A stretch of 64,000 nt of DNA, from the NCBI GenBank assembly GCA_004794785.1, contig SJOL01009969.1, positions 1 through 64,000 on the forward strand, written 5' to 3'. Origin of the DNA: Opisthorchis felineus (Eukaryota > Platyhelminthes > Trematoda > Opisthorchiida > Opisthorchiidae). Shown here piece by piece: positions 55,880 to 64,000 of the stretch (the stretch's first letter is position 1; each line of letters starts with the position of its first letter). The position numbers were made by a program, and so were the translations under genes. The notes under the pieces were generated by a model. That model saw only the letters and a list, made by a program, of their open reading frames with translations, ran no database searches and was not told the origin of the DNA.

Positions 55880-58380
55880 GCCCCGATAAGAGTAAAACTC
55901 GTGCTCAATGATTCGATTCTTTGATGTGGACTGGTTAGAAAGATTACGCTAGGACAGTAGAACGATTGTTTGAAGGAGAGGGATGTGAATGTGAACGATA
56001 CACATCCCGCATCCCCCACAACCAAAATCTGGACAAGTATGTGGTGAAAATCTAGCTTTTCTGGTGAATCAGTGACCAAATGGGCCTCAACGAGCTGCAC
56101 TCGTTTCCTTTCATGCTGATGCTTCAGGTTTTATAACTGCTCTTGTAAGGTTAATCTCGAAGCATGCCGGGAAGTTTGAAGCTACCAGGTAACCAAGCAA
56201 AACCCATCGTTGCATGAATGTAAGCTAGTCTTATTATGGAAATGGCATGTGCAAAGTCTTTCAAGTGAAATTTTATATTCTGAATGGCTTCTGCTTTCGG
56301 TGTCATGGATTAACTTTTGTGTGTCCGCCTGAAAAGCCGTAAAAACATGCAGCGCCATACATTCAGAACCACGACATTCAGTGTTTTTTTCTGAGGTACT
56401 CAGTAGTCTTTCAGACAAAGCTTACATCATCAATATAAGACTCCCTTGAACGCCTACGAAACACTAACTATATTACTTTGGTGTGGTTCCATTCAACATA
56501 AGTGGCGACAAACGATTAACGTTGCTTGGCAAAGCTGCTCACATCTACAAACCGTAGATATATTAACAGGCGCGTAAATTCATTGAACCGGTAAACGAGG
56601 GTGATCAGGTCGGCAAATTTCAATGCAGTGCAGTATCTCCAAGTGGGATAGGTCGAACACTCAGCATATCAATATGAAAATAGCACTTAATTGCGCTACC
56701 TCAAGCCAAGCCTCCCTGATTAATCAGATGTTCACAGGCTTGACTGTTAAACTAAACAGTAGTGTAGTAGATGATTTTGTCGGTCAAGTCTTAGTTTTCA
56801 TACCACTCTGTGACTTCTATATACGAGGAAAAAATTATTTTCCCCGCAGTTATCCTTTTCTGTCCTCTTATATGGAAATTTTTTATCCGTACTTATGTCC
56901 GTTGAAAAGTGCCACTGTATGGTGTGACTTCACTCAGTATGATTGCCCTCAACGCATATGCAAACAACAAGCGCATGTGCATGTTTTGTTGCAAACATTA
57001 TGAACCAATTTACAAGTGACAAGTTCCGTTTTTATCCAAACAAAGCCACATTATGTTCCGGTAGCTGAGTGGGCCAATAACGGGCGAAGTACGTACGTGT
57101 AAGCAACAGATTGCTTACACGAACAACTCATATAAACTCCAGCACACATTACTGTTGCACTGATGTCAGTGAAAATAATGATGACTACCATTTTCATTGG
57201 TGGGGTAAGCGGTATCGTAGACACATAACTAATTGAGTCAGGCAATCGAAATGAAATTAGTTCCATTCCAAAGGGACTGCCTCTTAATCATCCGTGTTTC
57301 TACTGGCCAACTGAGTAGTTCAGTGCGATTTTCGAAGAATGTTACCCCGTTAACACAACCGCGCGGATATTTACGGAGCAAAAATAAACATGTTTTTTTC
57401 ACGTTTTGAATGCAATTAACTGCTCGTTTTGGGCCACTTCTCTAACGTTAGCTGATAGGTGGCTGACAATATCCTGCCTATTTTCGGTAATGTCAATGTA
57501 TTTTGCGAATCAATCGCCTTGATATAACCTGACGAGGAAGAGTTTCAACAAGATATACGTCTGTCACGACCGGAATACTCCTCGCAATTTGAGTACCTAT
57601 TGGTCCCAGGTAGCCTCTTTCAGCACAAGTCCTGTGGACTCGCATCATCGTTCTCCCGCTTTCTCAAGGAAATGTCAAGAGAAAACTGCAAACAGTTCAA
57701 GAAATGTAGCGAAGAAGTGACAATATCATCTGCGTAGATTTGGCTTCTGATACACGTAGTGATGCACAAAAAGACAGGTTCACAATGGCAAATCAATTTT
57801 AAAACGCGAAGTTCGTATCATTGCTGAAGCTTAAGCCATTATACGGTTACTGCTAAGCGGTCGGGTAAAACATTGCGTCATTAACACAGTTGTGTTCGTT
57901 ATGTCACTTAGACATTACTATCATTGTTCCTAGTAATGAAGCCGCTCATTCTGATATGTAATATGTTAAAAAAATATATGTTATATGAAAGCTGATGAAT
58001 TTAATGATCACATTTTCAGTAATTGTATCATGCAATGCCCAATGCAGCATCCTTTCACACATCGAGCATTTGTGTTAGCAAGCTTGCTTATAGAAAGTTA
58101 TTGCCTCGAGAGTTCGAGCTGGCTTTGTTTCCAATCTAGCGTTCAGAGGACCGCAAAACGTTTAGTCCATCAGTGAACGTCGGAATAATTGGAACTGCGA
58201 GATAAGAGATGCTGTATTGTGAAATGTTTTATTAAATTTAACCTGGACCACTTTCAGCTGAACACAGATCTGAGAGCGTCAGTCCACTAAAAGCAAAACA
58301 AAGTTCAACAATATTCCCATCCAGTTTTGTTGAAGGCGTCCTAGCTTCATGCAAAGATTCCAAGGGACAACTTGGTGTGT
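55880..58380. other. No recognisable gene
   Basis: Downstream flank of gene C (which runs on -). Open frames at 56623-57003 (+, 126 codons) and 56182-56418 (-) match nothing I know. Confidence 0.35.
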
Positions 58381-58383
58381 TAG

Positions 58384-58401
58384 AATAAACCGTGGTTTAT
58401 T
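58384..58401 (-). promoter_or_regulatory. 3' palindrome with poly(A) signal, gene C
   Basis: AATAAACCACGGTTTATT on the - strand, 81 bp after the gene C stop. It is the 18-bp palindrome of gene A with one change, at a central base. The AATAAA hexamer in the sense of gene C is intact. Confidence 0.45.
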
Positions 58402-58482
58402 TAATGTATGCAACGGGAAATGAACAGCTTCATGAGCAGCACAATCGCTAGGGAATTGCCTCCTCAACTAACCGGAATAGTT

Positions 58483-58638
58483 CTATGGCCGGCTGGCTTT
58501 GGCGAGTCCCATTCGAGCACCTCCTAAATCAAAAACTGTAAACAACTTGAACATCAGCTTGTGTCCGAATGCCCACCCGGGCACGAGAGCGGATGTGCGC
58601 ATCCCGGATTTGCAAATGTGACCTCTTCTGTCTCGTCC
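58483..58638 (-). CDS. Gene C, C-terminal exon
   Basis: After acceptor gcatttttag, 51 codons plus TAG in phase 0: RDRRGHICKSGMRTSALVPG, then WAFGHKLMFKLFTVFDLGGA and RMGLAKASRP. This matches '..LCLSGF...[16 protein letters not shown]...VGFA'. The Cys of I-C-K-S-G is kept and could pair with the Cys of the 'LDCKN' segment in the preceding exon, as in cathepsin D. Stop at 58483-58485. Confidence 0.78.
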   Translation of the reverse strand, partial: GRDRRGHICKSGMRTSALVPGWAFGHKLMFKLFTVFDLGGARMGLAKASRP

Positions 58639-60339
58639 CTAAAAATGCAGTGTCAGTACAGAAATAAATTTAACGATATAATAATCAATAGCGACAAAAT
58701 GCTCGAAAGAAGGAGTGATTTCAACCGCTGCTCATTTGACTTACGTTTTTTTCATAAGTCTTGCTCAGTATGATTTATATAACTGATACTCCATTTTTTA
58801 GCCGGCGCTATAATTATTGCTTTAAACCAACGCTAGTCTCATGCGATATTGTGGGATTTCAACTAGTTTTGTGCTCTGTTTTCAGAGTACATCTGTATAC
58901 CTAAGGCATCGGTAATCCGTTTAGTGCAACAGTCAACAATATGCTCAGCACATGCTGCCAGTTGGAGGCCATCTGGTCCACCGTGACCAGATAATTACCA
59001 GAAATACAGCACACAACTTAAGACACATTGCGAGGCAACCAGTCGGACCACAAGTAAAGTGATTTCTAAGAGGCCAAATCGTTAGATGCATGAGATCCAC
59101 TTTGAAACCTAGATGAACATAGTAATAACGGGTGAAAACTGGAGTGCCATCGTGCACCGACGGTTTCATCTAGAATGGTGAAGAATCGCTAGCCGTCACC
59201 TGCTTGTAAACCAACAAAGTTGGAGTTGGTTATATAGCATAACAATGCAAATTGGACAAAATGTAGATTCTACAGTCCCTAAAATATGAAGCTTCACTTT
59301 ACTTGATCAGTCCGATCGCGGCTTGAGGCTTATGATATTGTCGCCTATATCAGAGTTCCAGAGTTCCAGTTCCACAGAGGCATCTGAATTAATAGAAACC
59401 CTACGGTTTGTCCCCATATCTGACATTTTGCGGTCAAGTGCAAAATCATTACCTTCAAGGGCAATAGCGACCAGAAGACCTGACAGCTATATCATCAGAA
59501 AAAACAATTAATAAAGTGATTTCGTCCGAGATTAAACTTATATTCAACCTGCACCGTGATGCGGTTACCAGAGGGGTTCGCAGCTAAATATGATGTAGGT
59601 ACACAATGAACAAAAGGGTTGCTCCTAATACTTCTGAGTCGACCACTCAGAAGGCACGTTTACAAGGTGTCCTCACAGAGAGGTACAAGACGGGAGACCG
59701 CACACTGATACGGTGAGCAGCGGGGCATTTGGCAGCGGGTCGAAAATGTTCTTGATTTCTTGTCAAGACATGTATCATTAGTTCGTTTCGAAAACCCTAT
59801 TAACTGCACGACCGCACCAGCAGACACTTTGTACACACATCCAATGTAACCTGCGGATGAGCTGCGTTCCTGTTTGCTTGAATGTAAAACGATTGTGTCT
59901 AACATGCAGACCAAATATCCAGTCATTTGAATTATGTGTAAAGCGGTTATGAAAAAATGTGTTGATGTCTATGCAACAAAATAATAATTGCTTTTATGCT
60001 TGACATCTCAGGTATATCCTGAGTCACCTAAGAAAACTGTCATGGACGTAAACAACCGCTTGTTGAACTGCTTGTGGACTTCTTCAATCTTTGGCGCCAC
60101 TGGAATCAGGAGCACTGTGACACGCTTGGTTAATGCATGGCTATCAGCGAATTTTACACTCATCATCAGCTTCAGCATTGGAATACACTTGCTTGTGAGG
60201 ACGTTAGAAAGAAGACAAATATATCCTCATTTCCAAGCAACACTAAGAAAATATTCTTCACTTGGCTTAGCCCTATTCGAAATATAATTAGCAGCTGTCC
60301 GCGGAAAGGTGTTTCGTCATTCATTAGAAGATGTGGCCA

Positions 60340-60423
60340 TCTCGAAACCTGACGCTTATCAGTGAATGTGGCGCACAAGTGGCGAACGCCGTCGTGGCCT
60401 TCAGCAGCCTTCCATGGGTGCAC
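60340..60423 (-). other. Block in gene C intron shared with gene B
   Basis: GVRHLCATFTDKRQVSRWPH on the - strand matches DVRSVCITFTDGRRVSRYCS at about 27325-27385 in gene B's intron. Conservation is in the same reading frame, and the position relative to the flanking exons is the same. A weaker matching stretch (AACAAAAgcgtt...cca...tgtct) lies upstream at about 60535-60570. Function unknown. Confidence 0.35.
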
Positions 60424-62004
60424 TCACTTATGCGCTGGTACCAAGGGAGAAACCTTTTGTTATGCTGTTTTCTCTCACCAGGATATGACAGGGTGATGGG
60501 TGAAGGGATTATGCATTAGACAAACATATGGAATTGCGAAACGCTTTTGTTTAGATGCGAGCAATGCAAAATTCCAGTGCAATTTTATAGGAAACAAACG
60601 AGATGGATTGGGCTGCGTGGGACCGGCGTCCAAGACCATTATCGCAAGACAATGCCGTATCAATATGCTGAATAATGGAATGTGACTGCCTTGAACGGAT
60701 TTGTAATCTCCCTTGTACTATTTCGAGTAGGCTTTTTCTCTATGTAACACAAGCAACATGCGCTCGCTAAACGAACTAATAACGCAATAAAACGAATAGG
60801 CCAACAGTCCGCGAATGACATGCGCAATTTTGAGTGCCACAATCATTTTACGCAGGCATCGTTAATCCTTGTTGCACATTTGATAAAAGGATAAACATAA
60901 ACACCTAATTAATGGCACTGCATTAAATTTAGGTGGGCAAAAGTGCCGCTTTTGGTAAACAAGTGGGAATAGAAAAACTGTTGATCGGCTCCAATATGTG
61001 CTTCCTCGAAAACGCATTAAGCAAATTAAGCTTGTGGTATATTTGAACATGAACTCATGACTTTTGACGTTTTCTGGAAAGATTTATTCGGAAGTGACTT
61101 GGTTCTTCACACACTGCAGGCGGCAGTTATATTCTTCGGTTTTCAGAAATGCTAGGGGTGGCGCAACTTAAATTGCAGTTCCGATCAATTCACGTTCGTC
61201 CATTAAATGCTGGTCGACATATTCTATACCAGTGTTTTTTCCACACAAGCAAGGTATTGGAAACGAAATGGTCGTAACAATTTTGCTAACATTGAAACCC
61301 GCACGTAGAAGTGACCAAATATTCAATTGTCAGCATTGTTACAAAAATAACGAAACATATAATAATTCAGTATATTGACCCTTAAAGTGAGAGCGCATTT
61401 GCCTCCAGAGCAACATTATTTCAAAAATTACATAGCTCATACTGTAGCTGAATGTTGTAGAAAGCCCGCTACCTGTTTCTTCCTACGGGGCTCTATATGG
61501 AATCATTATGTCTGCACCTTCAGCAGACCAGTTTTTACCTAAACAGCATTTCATAGTGGAATAGCAAAGCGCAATCATTTTTAAGTTCAACGGAAGTGTT
61601 TTTGGCAGACAAATGAATGTCTTGATATCTCGCATACGATGTCGAATGAAACATATGTCACATTCTATTGAAAAATATATTCAACAAATTATTTCAGCTG
61701 AGATCTATTCAGGTCGCCTGGAAACTCCAACTTGTTCTGTAAATGAGCTTAGTTCGACAGCAGACATCTTCCTGTCGGCGTTCAGATTATTACTGACCTA
61801 GTGATAGAAATTGGCGTGGAATGCTGTGCCGTTGTTCAGTGCACCGAACACCTGCTGACTGGGCTTGATTTATTTTATTGAATGCGCGTACTGGGAAAAA
61901 ATCACGTTTTCCGAACTCCTGGCAAACCGATTTAGCTCAGTAGAAGCGGTGGGCGTAATAACTAATTATAAGTGATCATAATCCTTGGATGAAAATATAC
62001 TTAC

Positions 62005-62251
62005 CTTTTCCCAGAGCTCGCTCATTGTCCAGTGAGCGTGAAACATGCCAAATTCAACAGATAACATGGGATAGGTATTGGCATTTTTGCAGTCTAGTAA
62101 ATATGCACCCCCACTCATTTGGCTAATGTCCACTCCTAGCAACCGATGAGCATTCTCGATTTGCTGTTGAGGCCCATAGAAGTAAGGGACTCCGGTGTTG
62201 AACAGAATGTTGCAGTCCTGCCAACAGATTACGTCCTGCCCCAGCGAAATT
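62005..62251 (-). CDS. Gene C, 247-nt C-lobe exon, Asn-Thr-Gly active site
   Basis: Acceptor catatttgttgtag, donor gtaagtat. Encodes ISLGQDVICWQDCNILFNTG, VPYFYGPQQQIENAH, then AYLLDCKNANTYPMLSVEFG up to ELWEK. Open throughout and the same length and phase as in A and B. Of the three it keeps most of the motif: only Asp to Asn separates Asn-Thr-Gly from the active Asp-Thr-Gly. The intron before it resembles the gene A intron, showing duplication at DNA level. Confidence 0.82.
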
Positions 62252-62677
62252 CTACAACAAATATGCCATGAATGCGATGGAATTATATCACATAAGCTGG
62301 CTATCGAAAATATACGGGAAAATCCAAACGGAAATACAATCAAGGGAGTTTAATCAGCTCTATTTCGAGGCAGTATCCTATATTTCCTTGTTAAGGTTGA
62401 AAATACCATTGCATTTATATAAACCTTACTACATGTTTAGATCATCTTGTCAAACATTTAGCTGCAAGGTTAAATTGCGTATCCAAACAGAGCATGCATT
62501 TTAGACAGCTTCGATGCAATGCTGATAATTTGTCGTTTAGTTTTTAGATCACAAATATCAGATGAAATCTGTCAACAAGATTGATGGAAACTTGCACAAG
62601 CAATAGGCTCAACATGATTTGACTGTTCCAGAAAGCAACCACAAACTCAGATAGTTTTGGAGTGTCCATTAGTCACC

Positions 62678-62715
62678 CAATATAACTTCTTGTCAGGGTA
62701 CGCTGGTTCAAGCTG
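62678..62715 (-). pseudogene. Gene C, small Tyr-Trp exon remnant
   Basis: Between acceptor gccgccaatgcag and a GT at 62677 the frame reads QLEPAYPDKKLYW. It corresponds to gene A FVEPLVYLPPVLPYSW and to cathepsin D 'Y.PVTRKAYW'. Only 38 nt remain of an exon that is 126 nt in gene A, so part has been deleted. Confidence 0.35.
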
Positions 62716-62816
62716 CTGCATTGGCGGCAAAGGTTACTTTACAGAGCGCGCGAGATAGGGGCAAGTTTCAAATGATATGCGTAATCGGTTCGTTCGCGTT
62801 ACCAAGAGGCCATTCA

Positions 62817-63034
62817 TTGGAGACGATATTGGTGAAGCACGATTGCGTAATTTCTGCCGGTGGCAGTAACATTGGGGGCATTAAGACCCAATGTATGCAT
62901 TCTGGGAGATACCAGCTGTCTATATGGCGTAACGGGTTAGCATTTTAATGCTTGATTGAAATTCCAGAAACGTTTCACCACTCTGTCGTTTTTACTCGGC
63001 ACAAAGCTAGGCAGATATAGCAGTTCGGTGTTAC
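62817..63034 (-). pseudogene. Gene C, third exon region
   Basis: After acceptor acttcacag the frame gives VVKRFWNFNQALKC, a TAA, then VTPYRQLVSPRMHTLGLNAP and YAIVLHQYRLQ. 'F.NFNQA' is shared exactly with gene A (TFGNFNQA at 13742-13765), and the distance to the hydrophobic end segment is similar, so this is the 'FGEA...FDG...FDN...FSFYL' exon. It is much more eroded than in A. Confidence 0.4.
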
Positions 63035-63169
63035 CTGTGAAGTGTAATTAACTTAACCACTGTGTGAGAGTTCGTGTTCGTGTTACTACTTGTCAATTAT
63101 CAACATGGGCAATATAATGTTTCCAAAGCACCCAATCAATGTCTCGAAGACAGTGACTTATTTCCCATG

Positions 63170-63515
63170 TCATCTGCCTCCAAAGTCACACTTATGGTCC
63201 ACAAAATCGTACGGATCACACAAATATAATGTATCTTCTGCTGTCAACAGCCCAGCTGATGCCACGCCGGCGCTGGATTCGAAGTCACAGAGCCATAAGA
63301 TGACTCTCACTCGATTATTAGGCCATTCGGTGCAGGAAGAGTAATATGTCCGTACAACGCGGGCACACATATCTGAAAAGCTGCGCTGGGTGAATACCTA
63401 TGACTGTTCCATTCGAATGCTCGTAGGGTTTCGTCGTTCAGTTTTTGCACCACAAAAATAAACCGAAAACTCTGTAGCGGATACAGGGTGATTTCTACTA
63501 GAAAATGGTTCAAGG
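63170..63515 (-). pseudogene. Gene C, N-lobe region (active-site strand, flap, FGE)
   Basis: The first frame reads LNHFLVEITLYPLQSFRFIF, then VVQKLNDETLRAFEWN. This matches '[29 protein letters not shown]' with Asp-Thr-Gly replaced by Val-Val-Gln. Near 63392 the homology passes to the next frame: VRTYYSSCTEWPNNRVRVIL, then SAGLLTAEDTLYLCDPYDF and VDHKCDFGG. That matches 'KYDSSKSSTY.KNGT.F.I...SLSGYLSQDTV......FGEA'. The order and spacing are those of cathepsin D without gaps, so a 1-2 nt indel, not an intron, best explains the shift. Confidence 0.6.
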
Positions 63516-63630
63516 CTGTTCAACTCTCCTCTAAATTAATGAGAAATGGTAGTTTTAATCGATAGTTTATCTCAAAAATTGTGAAATTGTGCATTCAGTC
63601 AGTTAGCTTGTTAGCCATAAACCATGCACC

Positions 63631-63852
63631 ATGGCTGCGTCGGTCAAAGCGGCTACTTATTCAGTCGCACGGATGTATAGTCGTGTGAAAGATATAGCTA
63701 AATATTTGAGGCGAGAGAGTAATCAGTTATTTCATGAACCTGAGGCATTGAAGACATGGTTTGAATTACAGATGACAGATGATGCTCGATTAGGGCGTCT
63801 GCCATTGATGTCACACAAAGGCGCACTGAGTCTCTGGGTCCGCATCCAATGA
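63631..63852 (+). CDS. Unrecognised 73-codon frame with good start context
   Basis: ATG at 63631 lies in caccATGG, a good eukaryotic start context. The first 30 residues (MAASVKAATYSVARMYSRVK...) are basic, rich in Ala/Ser and almost free of acidic residues, as in mitochondrial targeting peptides. The rest is mixed and ends at TGA 63850. It could be a first exon of a gene running off the right side of the window, or chance. No homologue is recognised. Confidence 0.2.
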   Translation: MAASVKAATYSVARMYSRVKDIAKYLRRESNQLFHEPEALKTWFELQMTDDARLGRLPLMSHKGALSLWVRIQ

Positions 63853-64000
63853 GGTGACAATTGTAAACTCGACTGCGTTTTCTGGTTATTTTCTCCACCA
63901 CCCGTTGCAAATCCATAGATTTTTCACCCAACTGTCGTTTCTACACAGCACATTCTTGGGAAGAATGAGCTCTTTAAGATAAACTTTCCTCTGGCTTGTG

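Larger units (their letters stand above)
58483..63515 (-). pseudogene. Gene C: dead cathepsin D-like homologue, full-length relic
   Basis: Five exon regions lie in order on the - strand: 63515-63170 (both N-lobe blocks), 63034-62817 ('NFNQA...'), 62715-62678 (Tyr-Trp block), 62251-62005 (C-lobe active-site exon) and 58638-58483 (C-terminus). Both active-site motifs are replaced: the N-lobe site reads Val-Val-Gln and the C-lobe site Asn-Thr-Gly. A frame change near 63392 and a stop in the third region (about 62952) suggest a pseudogene, although the last two exons are intact and joined in phase 0. Orientation is opposite to A and B. The block at 60340-60423 is shared with gene B. Confidence 0.7.

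Noticed and set aside
62721..62948. + strand open frame reading like an A1 N-lobe (VIGSFALP, VISAGGSNIGG)
   Set aside because: The opposite strand of the same bases carries gene C's third exon region in the correct order and shares NFNQA with gene A. The + reading has the wrong spacing between the motif and the flap.
63391..63415. A 25-nt GT-AG micro-intron in gene C between the two N-lobe blocks
   Set aside because: Removing it does not bring the two blocks into one frame, and the protein alignment is continuous there, so a small indel fits better.
1..64000. CRISPR arrays, prokaryotic operons, phage or plasmid genes, rRNA and functional tRNA genes
   Set aside because: No regularly spaced direct repeats, no ribosome-binding sites ahead of long ORFs, no rRNA-like sequence, and tRNA-like promoters only in SINE context.

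Overview
The window looks like a stretch of animal nuclear genome with few genes. It is most likely from a flatworm, and a tapeworm (diphyllobothriidean type) is my best guess. The evidence is the mix of decayed retroelements: Ty3/gypsy, a CR1-like LINE with a zinc-finger ORF1 and 8-bp 3' repeats, an RTE-like LINE, and a Penelope-like element with a GIY-YIG endonuclease. There are also tRNA-derived SINEs, GT-AG introns (candidates as short as 39-40 nt), and no operons or long intact ORFs. The organism is inferred from remembered protein families, not from a search.

Layout. 0-7.6 kb: a degenerate Ty3/gypsy element (+) interrupted by two tail-to-tail copies of a CR1-like LINE, the second nearly full length (-), then a SINE. 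8.7-10.9 kb: LINE endonuclease and Penelope-like fragments. 12.8-19.7 kb: gene relic A of a pepsin/cathepsin D-like family (+), with an RTE-like LINE in an intron and a duplicated, inverted patch just downstream. 20.3-25.3 kb: RTE reverse transcriptase pieces, a young 740-bp Penelope-like insertion with a 12-bp target duplication, and direct repeats. 26.1-29.4 kb: family copy B (+). 32.5-47.6 kb: gypsy, LINE, SINE and RTE remnants. 50.4-51.2 kb: N-terminal exons of another family member (H). 58.4-63.5 kb: family copy C (-).

The main discovery is the host gene family. Three copies (A, B, C) share a 247-nt exon with identical intron phases and a matching last exon. Translated, these align with the C-terminal lobe of cathepsin D/pepsin (family A1), including the half-cystines. 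In all three the second catalytic Asp-Thr-Gly is Asn-Thr-Ala or Asn-Thr-Gly. Where the N-lobe can be read (C, H), the first Asp-Thr-Gly is also gone. The cluster therefore appears to be an expanded family of catalytically dead aspartic-protease homologues. Copies A and C carry stops or frameshifts; B looks open over the two exons I can read. Whether any copy is expressed cannot be told from sequence alone.

Everything else recognisable is mobile-element debris, nearly all inactivated by frameshifts and active-site changes. Most 300-2500 bp spans between these features are AT-rich and hold nothing I recognise; they are listed as such.
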